From the NCBI RefSeq assembly GCF_026241855.1, contig NZ_JAPJDC010000001.1:992001-1056000 (forward strand): DNA of 64,000 nt, read 5' to 3'. Positions 1-8,756 of this stretch are shown here, one piece after another. This stretch comes from Curtobacterium flaccumfaciens pv. betae. GTDB taxonomy: Bacteria > Actinomycetota > Actinomycetes > Actinomycetales > Microbacteriaceae. Every line of letters starts with the position of its first letter. Positions within the stretch are counted from its first letter, which is position 1. A model generated the notes under the pieces. The model did no database searches. It worked only from the letters and a program-made list of their open reading frames with translations, and was not told where the DNA came from. A program made the position numbers and the translations under genes.

Positions 1-621
1 TTCGTCTACACCACGGTCGCCAACGTCATCGAGCGGCCCGACGGCGTGCGGATCGCGGCGATCTTCATCATCGCGATCGTCGTGGTGTCGCTCATCTCGC
101 GCGTGCGGCGATCGTTCGAGCTCCGGGCGTCGTCGATCGAGCTCGACGCGACCGCCCGGCAGTTCGTCGAGGCCGACGCCGACCAGTTCAGTTCGGTCTG
201 CATCATCGCGAACGAGCCCGGTGCCGGCACGGCCGAGGCGTACCGGGCGAAGGGGCGCGAGGAACGCCGCGACTCGGGCATCCCGGCCCGCGTGCCGACG
301 ATGTTCCTCGAGGTCCTGCCCGCCGACTCGTCCGACTTCGAAGAGGACCTGGTGGTCGAAGGCCACGTCATCCACGGGTTCCGCGTGCTCAAGGTCCGCT
401 CCGGCAACGTCCCGAACACCATCGCGTCGACGCTCCTCGCCATCCGGGACCTCGCCGGGGTGGTGCCGAGCATCTACTTCGAGTGGAACGAGGGCAGCCC
501 GATCCGCAACGCCCTGCGCTTCGTGTTCACCGGCGCCGGTGACGTCGCCCCCGTCACGCGCGAGGTCCTGCGCGAAGCGGAACCCGAGGTCAACCGACGG
601 CCCAGCGTCCACGTCTCGTGA
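1..621 (+). CDS. APC-family amino acid permease, C-terminal part
   Basis: The frame is open from the first base, so the gene begins outside the window. The visible 206 residues start at the end of a membrane segment (FVYTTVANVIERPDG), run through one more hydrophobic helix (about residues 18-34) and then a long soluble tail of some 165 residues. This matches the cytoplasmic tail common to actinobacterial APC-superfamily amino acid permeases, which carry substrate across the inner membrane by proton or cation coupling. The substrate cannot be told from this part. Its TGA overlaps the GTG of the next gene by 4 bp, so the two are probably co-transcribed. Confidence 0.7.
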   Translation, partial: FVYTTVANVIERPDGVRIAAIFIIAIVVVSLISRVRRSFELRASSIELDATARQFVEADADQFSSVCIIANEPGAGTAEAYRAKGREERRDSGIPARVPTMFLEVLPADSSDFEEDLVVEGHVIHGFRVLKVRSGNVPNTIASTLLAIRDLAGVVPSIYFEWNEGSPIRNALRFVFTGAGDVAPVTREVLREAEPEVNRRPSVHVS

Positions 622-1626
622 GTCACGGACCGGGCGCGGGGCGTGCCTCCAGGCCCGTCGGCGGCCTGGCGGCGATCGCGGTCGCCGCGGCGGTCTGGGG
701 CACCACCGGGACCGCGACGCACTTCGCGCCCGGTGTGCCGGCGTTCGTGTTCGGTGCGGTCACCTTCGGGCTCGGCGGCCTCGTGCTCGCCGCGACCGCG
801 GGCCGGGGCACGCTGCGTGCCGTCACGCAGGGCCGGACCCGCGGCTGGGCACTGCTCGGGGCCGCATCGCTCGTGGTCTACGCGGTCGCGTTCTACGCGG
901 CCCTCGCCGACGCCGGGGTCGCGCTCGGCACGACCCTGGCCATCGGGTCGTCGCCCGTCTTCGCCGGCCTGGTCGAGTGGGTCGCCGACCGCAGACGCGT
1001 CACCCGCCGGTGGGTCCTCGCCACCCTGGTGAGCGTGGTCGGCATGGTCGTCGTCACCCTCGCGCGCTCCGAGCACGACGGCGGCGGGCGGTCACTCGCG
1101 GTCGGCGTCGGCAGCGCCCTGGTCGCCGGTCTGACGTACGCGCTGTACTCGTGGGCGGTGGCGCGGGGGATGCACGCCGCGACGAGCCGGATGCCGATCG
1201 CCGTCGTCCCGAGCGGAGTCCGACAGCATGCGTGTCGGCGGGGACGTCGGGGTGGCGGCCGCACGGGCCGCCCGCGGACCGAACGAACGCGGGCTCGTCG
1301 GCGCGGTGTTCGGGGTGGCCGCGGTGCCGCTCGTCGTGCTCGCCGTGGTGGCGGGCGGGCCGTTCCTGACCGACGCCGGCAACTGGCCGGTGTTCCTGTA
1401 CCTGGCGCTGGTGCCGACGGTCATCGGACACTCGCTGTACGCGCTCGGGCTCCGCACGGTGACCGCGTCGGTCGCGACGCTGCTGTCCCTGCTCGAGCCC
1501 GTCGTGGCCGCGGTGCTGGCGGTGCTCGTGGTGGGGGAGCGCCTGGGGACCGGCGGATGGGCCGGGATCGTGCTGGTGGTGGCCGGGCTGTCCGTGCTGA
1601 CGCTGCCCGGGCGGCGGGCCCGCTGA
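618..1626 (+). pseudogene. EamA/DMT-family transporter, frame-disrupted
   Basis: Two open frames together make one EamA-type drug/metabolite exporter of about ten membrane helices. The first half (frame of 618) reads GLAAIAVAAAVWGTTGTATH through YALYSWAVARGMHA and then turns into Arg-rich nonsense. The second half reads in the next frame from about 1228 (GLVGAVFGVAAVPLVVLAVV to SVLTLPGRRAR). The switch lies between about 1165 and 1228, in the loop before the sixth helix, and corresponds to one extra base (or two lost). Either the gene is a recent pseudogene or the indel is a sequencing error in GC-rich DNA; the intact downstream coding sense favours a very recent event or an error. The start GTG overlaps the previous stop. 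Confidence 0.65.
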
Positions 1627-1689
1627 CCAGCGGCGGCGGGCCCGTTGACCAGCGGCGGCGCGCCCGTTGACCAGCAGCGGCGCCCCCGC
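1624..1689. repeat. 22-bp tandem repeat x3 carrying stop codons
   Basis: Three consecutive 22-bp units begin TGACCAGC at 1624, 1646 and 1668. The first TGA is the stop of the EamA gene, so the repeat duplicates the gene's end. The units differ by a few bases. Nothing else is visible before the convergent ligase gene. Confidence 0.85.
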
Positions 1690-1722
1690 GTCAGTCGGAC
1701 CGGCCCGACCCGGGGCCGCCGG

Positions 1723-3405
1723 TCAGCCGTCCAGGATCTGGTCCCGAACCTTCCGCCGCAGCACCTTGCCGATCATCGAGCGCGGCAGGTCCTCGACCAC
1801 GACGACCCGGCGCGGCACCTTGTACGCCGCCAGGTGCTCGCGCGACCAGGCCCGGAGCGCGGCCCCGTCGAACGTCGCGGGGTCCTTCGGCACGACCGCG
1901 GCGACGACCTGCTCGTTGCCGCCCTGCGTGATGCCGACGACCGCGACCTCCTTGACGCTGGGGTGCTTCAGCAGAGTGTCCTCGACCTCGGACGGCGACA
2001 CGTTGAAGCCGCCGGTGATGATGAGTTCCTTGAGGCGGTCGACGATCCGGACGTACCCGTCGGCGTCGATGGCCACGATGTCGCCGGTGCGGAACCAGCC
2101 GTCGGGCGTGAAGACCTCGTCGGTGGCCTCGGCCTTGCCCCAGTAGCCGCGGAACACCTGCGGGCCACGGACCTGCAGTTCGCCGGGCTCGTCGATGCCG
2201 AGCACCTTCGTGTCGTCGTCGGGGTCGACCACGCGCGCCTCGGTGGAGGACAGCGGCAGGCCGATCGATCCGAGTCGACGCTCGGGGGAGACCGGGTTGG
2301 CCATCAGGACCGGGGAGCACTCGGACAGGCCGTAGCCCTCGACCAGGTAGCCGTCGGTCCGGGCCTCCCACGGTTCGACGATGTCCTGCGACAGCGGCAT
2401 GGCGCCCGAGATGCCGATCTCGATGCCCTTCAGCGACACCTTCGCCGAGTCAGCCGCGTGCTGCAGCCGGGCGTAGATCGGCGGCACGGCCGGCAGGAAC
2501 GTCGGCGGGTGGCGCTTGATCGCCGTCAGGACCAGGGCGGGGTCGAACGCGGGGAAGAGCACGAGCCGCGAGGCCATGCTCATCGCGAAGGTCAGGCAGA
2601 GCGTCAGGCCGTAGGCGTGGAACATCGGCAGCACCGCGTACACGACGTTGTCGCCGCGGCGGATCTGCGGCACCCACGCCCGGGCCTGCGCGGCGTTCGC
2701 CAGCAGGTTCCGGTGGCTCAGCACTGCGCCCTTCGGCGTCCCGGTGGTGCCGGACGTGTACTGGATCAGCGCGACGTCGTCGGTCGCCGGTCGCGGGTGC
2801 CGCTTCGACAGCTTCCGGGTGTCGGCGAGGTCGTCCCACTTGACCGTGCCGCGCACCTTCGCCGTCAGCTTCGCGCGGGACTCGCGGGCCTTCGCGACCG
2901 GCAGCGCCAGGGCGAGCCGGGTGCTCCGGGGCATGGCCCGGGTGATGTCGACCGAGACGATCGCGTCGAGGTGCACGTCGGCCGGGAAGTCCTGCAGCGT
3001 CGCGACGGACTTGTCCCACGCGATGGCGACCTTGGCGCCGTGGTCCTCGAACTGGTGGCGGAGTTCCCGCGGCGTGTACAGCGGGTTGTGCTCGACCACG
3101 ATCGCGCCGAGCCGGAGCACCGCGTAGAACGCCACGATGTGCTGCGGGCAGTTCGGCAGGACGATGGCGACGCGGTCACCCGCGCCCACGCCGAGCTTCC
3201 GCAGGCCGTTCGCCGCGCGGAGGATCTGCTCCTCGAGGTCGGCGTAGCTCGTGGTGCGCTTGAAGAACTCGAGGGCGACCTGCCTCGGGAACTTCCGGGC
3301 CGACTGCTCGACCAGGTCGTACAGGGAACCACTCTGTTCCTCGATGTCGTGCGGGACCCCCGGGGCGTACGAGGCAAGCCAGGGACGAGGCGTGTCGATG
3401 CTCAC
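1723..3405 (-). CDS. AMP-binding long-chain fatty acid--CoA ligase
   Basis: Acyl-adenylate-forming enzyme of the ANL superfamily; the family activates fatty acids to acyl-CoA with ATP. The 560 residues contain the phosphate-binding loop YTSGTTGTPKG (about 216-226), the GYGLSE motif (about 356), the GWFRTGD motif (about 435) and the C-terminal hinge RLKELIITGG, ending with the catalytic lysine region RSMIGKVLRR. Length is normal for FadD-type ligases. I chose the GTG (VSIDTPRPWL) rather than a TTG three codons upstream. The gene stands alone, convergent with the EamA gene. Long-chain specificity is inferred from overall similarity to FadD. Confidence 0.85.
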   Translation of the reverse strand: MSIDTPRPWLASYAPGVPHDIEEQSGSLYDLVEQSARKFPRQVALEFFKRTTSYADLEEQILRAANGLRKLGVGAGDRVAIVLPNCPQHIVAFYAVLRLGAIVVEHNPLYTPRELRHQFEDHGAKVAIAWDKSVATLQDFPADVHLDAIVSVDITRAMPRSTRLALALPVAKARESRAKLTAKVRGTVKWDDLADTRKLSKRHPRPATDDVALIQYTSGTTGTPKGAVLSHRNLLANAAQARAWVPQIRRGDNVVYAVLPMFHAYGLTLCLTFAMSMASRLVLFPAFDPALVLTAIKRHPPTFLPAVPPIYARLQHAADSAKVSLKGIEIGISGAMPLSQDIVEPWEARTDGYLVEGYGLSECSPVLMANPVSPERRLGSIGLPLSSTEARVVDPDDDTKVLGIDEPGELQVRGPQVFRGYWGKAEATDEVFTPDGWFRTGDIVAIDADGYVRIVDRLKELIITGGFNVSPSEVEDTLLKHPSVKEVAVVGITQGGNEQVVAAVVPKDPATFDGAALRAWSREHLAAYKVPRRVVVVEDLPRSMIGKVLRRKVRDQILDG

Positions 3406-3500
3406 CCGACCCAACCTAGTGGGCCACCCCCGTGCACGCTGGGAGGGCCACTTTGCGCGATGGCACCCCCACGCCCAGGTGACGGACGGAACATGACGAC

Positions 3501-4427
3501 ATGTCCACTGTCTCCGACGTCTTCCGGTCCCGCCTCAACCAGACGTTCACGGGTGGTTCGACCGGCACGGAAGCCTGGATGGACGACCTGGAACACGGCA
3601 CCGACGCGGGCTTCTTCGGTCCGGGCTCCGCCACGTGGGCGGTGCACGGCGGGAGCCACGGCATCGTCGCCGGCGTGCGGGCACTGCTCGTCCAGGCGCT
3701 GCACCCCGGCGCGCTCGCCGGCGTCGCCGACCACTCCCGGTACCGCGAGGACCCGTTCGGTCGCCTGGCGGGCACCAGCCGGTGGATCGCCACCGTCACG
3801 TACGGCGACCGGCAGACCGCCCGCAGCGGCAGCGACTGGGTGCTCCGGCTGCACGAGCGGGTCCGTGGGCAGTACGTCGACGCGCACGGCACCACCCGTC
3901 CCTACGCGGCCAACGACCCGGACCTGGCACGCTGGGTGCACCTCGCCTTCACCGACGCGTTCCTCCGCGCCGCCCAGCGCTGGGGCGGCCCGATCCCCGG
4001 AGGCGCGGACGCCTACGTGCGCGAGTGGGCCGAGGCCGGACGGCTCATGCGCATCGTCGACCCGCCCGATTCCGAGGCGGAGCTCCGTGCCCAGATGAAC
4101 GGGTACCTCGACCGTGGCGAACTCCTGGTCGACTCGCGCACCCGAGACGTCGTCCGGTTCATCAAGGACCCGCCGCTGTCCCGCCTGCTGCGACCCGGCT
4201 ACCGCGCCGTCTTCCAGGGAGCGGTGTCCACACTCGACCCGCGGCACCGCTCACTCCTCGGCCTCCGTGCGCCGATCGTCGGCCCGGTGGAGCTGCCGGT
4301 GGTCCGCACCACGAAGCTCGTGCTCGACGGGATCGGTGCGGTGCTCGACGACCAGACCGGGTCCGAACGAGCCGCGCGGCGGCGCATCGCGCGCCTGCAG
4401 CGCGCTGACGGCAGCGCGGTCGCCTGA
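3501..4427 (+). CDS. MpaB-like (DUF2236) oxygenase family protein
   Basis: The 308-residue protein begins near MSTVSDVFRSRLNQTF and has the hallmark SATWAVHGGSHGIVAGVRALLVQALHP, followed by ADHSRYREDPFGRL, as in the oxygenase MpaB/latex-clearing-protein family (DUF2236, PF09995), whose characterised members are heme oxygenases. The conserved His residues in the HGG, LHP and DHS segments are candidates for heme ligation. No signal peptide is seen. The substrate is unknown. It is divergent from the ligase and followed by a strong palindromic terminator. Confidence 0.75.
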   Translation: MSTVSDVFRSRLNQTFTGGSTGTEAWMDDLEHGTDAGFFGPGSATWAVHGGSHGIVAGVRALLVQALHPGALAGVADHSRYREDPFGRLAGTSRWIATVTYGDRQTARSGSDWVLRLHERVRGQYVDAHGTTRPYAANDPDLARWVHLAFTDAFLRAAQRWGGPIPGGADAYVREWAEAGRLMRIVDPPDSEAELRAQMNGYLDRGELLVDSRTRDVVRFIKDPPLSRLLRPGYRAVFQGAVSTLDPRHRSLLGLRAPIVGPVELPVVRTTKLVLDGIGAVLDDQTGSERAARRRIARLQRADGSAVA

Positions 4428-4454
4428 CCACGGCCGTCACCGCGACCACCTGAC

Positions 4455-4496
4455 GGACGGGAGGCACGGTGCCAGCTGGCACCGTGCCTCCCGTCC
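4455..4496. terminator. Perfect palindrome terminator (GACGGGAGGC type)
   Basis: A 42-bp perfect inverted repeat with arms starting GGACGGGAGGCACGGTGCC around a central AGCT, placed between the convergent MpaB-like and aldo/keto reductase genes. It can serve both strands. It has no T tract; it belongs to a stem family seen again at 9774, 24942, 50467 and 55571. Confidence 0.75.
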
Positions 4497-4508
4497 GCTC
4501 GTGGGGCG

Positions 4509-5494
<986 letters not shown>

Positions 5495-5498
<4 letters not shown>

Positions 5499-6061
5499 GC
5501 CGTCACTCTGGCATCGCGGCCTGTGACCGCGAGCAGGCGGACCTGGAGCGGGGAGTCCTCGGTGACGTCGACCGGGGGTGCGTACAGACCGGTCGCGGCC
5601 AGGTCCTCGATCTGCGGCTCGAAGTACTCCCACACGGCGCGGACGAGCTCGTCGGGCAGGGACTCCTCGGTGCCGGTCGCCCGGGCGAGGTCCCACGTGT
5701 GGATCGTGATGTCGCTCGTCTGCTCGGTGAGGTACTGCGCGGCGGGCACGACGTCGGTGCTGAGGTGCACGGGGGTGTCCTGCGGGGCGTTCCGCCAGGC
5801 GTCGGTGGCCGCGGTGGCGAACCGGTGCCACTCGGCCACCAGGTCGTCGCCGATCGGCTCGAGGTCGGCCTGGGCCTGGGCGTAGTCGCACCCGGTCAGG
5901 AGCTTCGGGATCCAGCGCTGCTCGTCGACGACGTGGGCGACGAGGTCGCGGGTGGTCCACTCGGAGTCGGGGGTCGGGGCGTCCCAGTCGGTGACGGCGG
6001 CGACGCGGCGGCCGAACTCGGCTGCCGCGAGGGCCTGCATCGCGATCCAGTCGGTGGCCAT
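5495..6061 (-). CDS. TIGR03086/DinB-type metal-binding protein
   Basis: A 188-residue protein of the maleylpyruvate isomerase-like/DinB four-helix fold (TIGR03086 family). The sequence shows the N-terminal TRDLVAHVVDEQRW segment and the later SDITIHTWDLARATG, which carry the histidines that bind a metal in this fold. Many members are presumed thiol- (mycothiol-) dependent enzymes; the reaction here is not known. The start ATG at 6061 has an AGGAG box about 10 nt upstream. First gene of the pair with the aldo/keto reductase. Confidence 0.78.
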
Positions 6062-6299
6062 GGTGGTGCTCCTGTTCGTCGTGCGGGCGTGTGCGCTTGG
6101 TGCAACTCGGGGTCCGGAGTGTGGATTCCCCTCGCTGTTGTCGTACGTGCCAACGTTACGCGGGGGCGGCGCTCGGCCGTCGCTCGTCCGCTCGTCCCCG
6201 CTGGCGCCCTTGCTCTGCCTCTGCGTCTGCGTCTGCCTCGCGCTTGGTGCCCCTCCGCGAGCCCCTGCGCTCGAGCCCCTGCGCGCGAGCCCCTGTGCG

Positions 6300-6357
6300 C
6301 GAGCGGGCGAAATGCCGCACTTCGTCCCCGCCGTGTCCCGGGTATTCCGCCCGTTCG
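6300..6357. repeat. Family A palindromic element, copy 1
   Basis: About 58 bp: left arm CGAGCGGGCGAAATGCC, right arm GGTATTCCGCCCGTTCG, variable 20-nt centre. One of 14 copies in the window. Confidence 0.85.
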
Positions 6358-6412
6358 GCCGCGCTTCCGATCTCCGCCGGGGTCGCTCGCACCCGGCGCT
6401 CGGGTCCTTGCG

Positions 6413-6469
6413 CGAGCGGGCGAATGTCAGGCGCGCCACGGGGGGCCGGCATGGTGTTTCGCCCGCTCG
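6413..6469. repeat. Family A palindromic element, copy 2
   Basis: Arms CGAGCGGGCGAATGTC and GTGTTTCGCCCGCTCG; diverged inner part. Followed directly by the GTGGGC array. Confidence 0.75.
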
Positions 6470-6543
6470 TGGGCGTGGGCGTGGGCGTGGGCGTGGGCGT
6501 GGACGTGGACGTGGGCGTTGGCGTGGGCGTGGATGTGGGCGTG
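6469..6543 (+). repeat. GTGGGC hexanucleotide array
   Basis: About twelve tandem 6-bp units, mostly GTGGGC with GTGGAC, TTGGGC-like and GTGGAT variants, starting at the right edge of family A copy 2. Intergenic. A microsatellite-like tract prone to slippage. Confidence 0.85.
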
Positions 6544-6582
6544 ATTGCTGGGATCGGCCTCGACTTCGGTGCCCGGCATCGG

Positions 6583-6640
6583 CGAGCGGGTGGAATGCCC
6601 GACGAGCCAGGACGAAGCTCCGGGGTATTTCGCCCGCTCG
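6583..6640. repeat. Family A palindromic element, copy 3
   Basis: Left arm CGAGCGGGTGGAATGCCC, right arm GTATTTCGCCCGCTCG; 58 bp. Confidence 0.8.
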
Positions 6641-6666
6641 TGGTCGGGGGACCCGAGCGGGCAACG

Positions 6667-6704
6667 AAGAACGCCCCGACTCCGTGCGGAGTCGGGGCGT
6701 TCTT
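6667..6704 (-). terminator. Rho-independent terminator of the yceI gene
   Basis: Perfect 17-bp stem (AAGAACGCCCCGACTCC with its complement) and a 4-nt loop. On the minus strand it ends in GTTCTT just after the yceI-like gene. Confidence 0.8.
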
Positions 6705-6761
6705 CTCGGGTTCGGGGAGTGACGCTCGGTGCCCTCAGTTGGGCATTGCGTCAGAGGTGGC

Positions 6762-7322
6762 TCAGGCCGCCTGGAGGACGAACTGGACGTCGAGGTTGAT
6801 CGTGACGTCGTTGCCCAGGGTGAAGCCGCCGGCCTCGAGCGCCGCGTTCCAGTTCACACCGAACTCGGTGCGGTCGATCTTCGTGGTCGCCTCGGCGCCG
6901 AACTTGACCTGGCCGTAGCCGTCCGTGGTGAAGCCGCCGAGCTCGGCCTTCAGGACGACCGGCTTGGTGACGCCGCGCAGGGTCAGGTCACCCGCGATGT
7001 GCAGGTCGTCGCCCTTCACCTCGATGCTCGTGGAACGGAAGGTCAGCTGCGGGTGCTCTTCGGTGAGGAAGAAGTCGCTCGTCTTGAGGTGCTGGTCGCG
7101 CTGCTCCTGGCCGGTGTTGATCGACGCGACGTCGATGTTGGCCTCGACGGTCGACTCGAGCGGGTTCTCGGCGGTGACGACGGTGGCGTCGAACGTCTCG
7201 AACTTGCCCTTGACCTTGCTGATGGCGAGGTGGCGGACCGAGAAGGTGACCTCGGAGTGGGTGGGGTCGATCTTCCAGATGCCGGTCTTGTAGCCGGGAA
7301 CGGTGTCAGCGGTGAGCGTCAT
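6762..7322 (-). CDS. YceI family protein
   Basis: The 186 residues form the YceI lipocalin-like beta barrel (PF04264): WKIDPTHSEVTFSVRHLAISKVKGKF at the start, then SINTGQEQRDQHLKTSDFF and RGVTKPVVLKAEL, all family hallmarks. Characterised members bind isoprenoid quinones or other polyisoprenoids and are linked to stress or base response. No signal peptide precedes the barrel, so it is probably cytoplasmic, unlike E. coli YceI. A TTGAAGCGTCAA palindrome lies about 95 bp upstream. Ends in its own terminator. Confidence 0.92.
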   Translation of the reverse strand: MTLTADTVPGYKTGIWKIDPTHSEVTFSVRHLAISKVKGKFETFDATVVTAENPLESTVEANIDVASINTGQEQRDQHLKTSDFFLTEEHPQLTFRSTSIEVKGDDLHIAGDLTLRGVTKPVVLKAELGGFTTDGYGQVKFGAEATTKIDRTEFGVNWNAALEAGGFTLGNDVTINLDVQFVLQAA

Positions 7323-7410
7323 GGTGGTCCTTCTTCCGAACGAGAGTCTGCGGTGCGACGCGTTCCATGCGCCTGCATCGAGTTGATACTACGACAGTGT
7401 GCACCGTTTT

Positions 7411-7426
7411 GGTTGAAGCGTCAACC
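7411..7426. promoter_or_regulatory. Possible operator palindrome upstream of yceI
   Basis: GGTTGAAGCGTCAACC: 6-bp arms GGTTGA/TCAACC with a 4-bp centre, in the AT-richer DNA between the yceI-like gene and the upstream gene. The minus strand also gives TTGACG, usable as a -35. A MarR-type operator is possible but unproven. Confidence 0.35.
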
Positions 7427-7431
7427 ATTGT

Positions 7432-8364
7432 TCACCCAAGTGTCGCAAACCGCGTGTCGTGAGCTCCTCTGGCACCGACCTCGAGCAGCCGCCTGACGCG
7501 TTGCACGAAACGCTCGACCCCGTGATCGAGGTCGTCTGCTGTTGCTCTGACGAGCCACCAGTCGACGTCCTTCAGATGCTCGCCGCGCGTGAGGTCCTTT
7601 CGGAAGCTGGCTGGATCGGTGCGGTGCAGATCGCTCTCGTACTCGATCGCGACCCTGGCATCGGGGTAGGCGAGGTCCACACATGCGATCCACTGCCCGT
7701 CGACGACGACATCGTGGTTGAGCGCCGGTTCCGGGAGTCCGCGGCGGATGAGTGCCAGCCGTGTCCGGGTCTCTCCGGGGGACCGAGATCCCCTCCGGAT
7801 CTCATCGAGCGCGAGGCGGAGCTTCACGATCCCGCGGATGCCACGTCGTCGTCGGACGGCCTGCGCGAGTTCATCGAGCGTCGTCCAGCCGAGCCACCCC
7901 ACGAGTGCATCGCCCGCGACGATGAGTTCGTCGAGCGTCAGCATCGAGCCCAGCGCGACGAACGTGTCGGCCGGAGTGGTCAGTGGCACTCCTCGTGCGA
8001 TCGTCGCGCGGACTGATCCGTACCGAGCCCGGTGGCCGACCGTGCCGCGAACCCGGAGCGCTTGATCGGTCCCGATCGTCGTGACGTGCAACCGCTGGTC
8101 GCGTTCGAGACGTCTGGGCAGCGGGACGCCGATGATCGCTGCGGCGGTGACGTGGCTGAACACCTGATCGGGGCGGAGCCGAGGAGCGAGCGCTCTCGCA
8201 CGTTCATCCACGGACACCGGTGGGAACGCTGATCGGATGCCGTGGAACGGTCGGATGAGATCGCGAGCGTCGAGTCGGCCACGCGAAACGCCTCGGTGCA
8301 GCGCATCGCGTACTCGGAACGAAGCGTCGCGGAGTGCCATCGGGAGTCGCCGTCTTGCGGTCAT
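7432..8364 (-). CDS. DUF559-like protein with N-terminal AbiEi-like region
   Basis: A 310-residue protein of a type common in Microbacteriaceae. The N-terminal half (PFHGIRSA, then HVTAAAIIGVPLPRRL and LHVTT) resembles the winged-helix plus linker of AbiEi-like proteins. The C-terminal third (WIACVDLAYPDARVAIEYES, HRTDPASFRKDL, WWLVRATADD) resembles the very-short-patch/DUF559 endonuclease-like fold with the acidic D/E residues in place. Function unknown; a nuclease or degenerate toxin-antitoxin relative are both possible. The start is uncertain: ATG at 8364 is preferred, ATG at 8340 is an alternative. Confidence 0.6.
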   Translation of the reverse strand: MTARRRLPMALRDASFRVRDALHRGVSRGRLDARDLIRPFHGIRSAFPPVSVDERARALAPRLRPDQVFSHVTAAAIIGVPLPRRLERDQRLHVTTIGTDQALRVRGTVGHRARYGSVRATIARGVPLTTPADTFVALGSMLTLDELIVAGDALVGWLGWTTLDELAQAVRRRRGIRGIVKLRLALDEIRRGSRSPGETRTRLALIRRGLPEPALNHDVVVDGQWIACVDLAYPDARVAIEYESDLHRTDPASFRKDLTRGEHLKDVDWWLVRATADDLDHGVERFVQRVRRLLEVGARGAHDTRFATLG

Positions 8365-8464
8365 CTCCACAGCGTGACGGCGAGCCGGTCTTGCGGACGT
8401 GAGTCGGGCCTCCTTTGTGGATGGCTGGCCCGCTTTCACCGCTGTGGAGGGATGGTTGCTTCCG

Positions 8465-8522
8465 CCAGCGGGCGAAACACCGTGCCGGCTGCCTGACTGC
8501 ACGGCGGTGTTTCGCCCGTTCG
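8465..8522. repeat. Family A palindromic element, copy 4
   Basis: Divergent copy: left arm CCAGCGGGCGAAACACCG, right arm CGGTGTTTCGCCCGTTCG. The inner bases differ from the consensus (ACACC for ATGCC) on both arms, so pairing is kept by compensatory change. Confidence 0.8.
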
Positions 8523-8608
8523 CGCGGCCCGCTCGCCGACAGCTCTGGACCCGCTGTTCCGGACCCGCTGCACGGAAGCCGATGCCGGGGTCGCCCGAGG
8601 CGAGCAGG

Positions 8609-8666
8609 CGAGCGGGCGACATGTCCGGGTGTGCCGTCGGCGGCACTCTGGCATTTCGCCCGCTCG
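8609..8666. repeat. Family A palindromic element, copy 5
   Basis: Arms CGAGCGGGCGACATGTCC and GGCATTTCGCCCGCTCG, 58 bp. Confidence 0.8.
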
Positions 8667-8743
8667 CGCGCCCCGCCCCGCGCCCCCGCCCACCCGGCCC
8701 CGACAGGCACTCGCGGGACCCCTCACGTGCGCGCTCACTCCAG

Positions 8744-8749
8744 TAGCGT
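8744..8749 (+). promoter_or_regulatory. -10 box TAGCGT, probable leaderless start
   Basis: TAGCGT ends exactly 7 nt before the ATG at 8757 and no ribosome binding site is present, as for a leaderless transcript starting at the A of ATG. Confidence 0.5.
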
Positions 8750-8756
8750 CGGGACC

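Larger units (their letters stand above)
6062..6761. other. Gene-free stretch with repeats
   Basis: About 700 bp without a convincing gene. It holds three copies of the 57-58 bp palindromic element (6300, 6413, 6583), a GTGGGC hexanucleotide array (6469-6543), low-complexity CTGCCTCTGCGTCTG tracts near 6205-6240, and the terminator of the yceI gene. Open frames through it are compositional artefacts of the GC-rich repeats. Confidence 0.7.
8365..8743. other. Gene-free intergenic region with two palindromic elements
   Basis: Divergent intergenic DNA of about 380 bp between the DUF559-like gene and an aldo/keto reductase. It holds two family A elements and nothing else I can support. Confidence 0.6.

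Noticed and set aside
6300..6357. Family A elements as plain rho-independent terminators
   Set aside because: They lack T tracts, occur in pairs and clusters, between divergent genes and inside a coding sequence, so termination is not a sufficient explanation.
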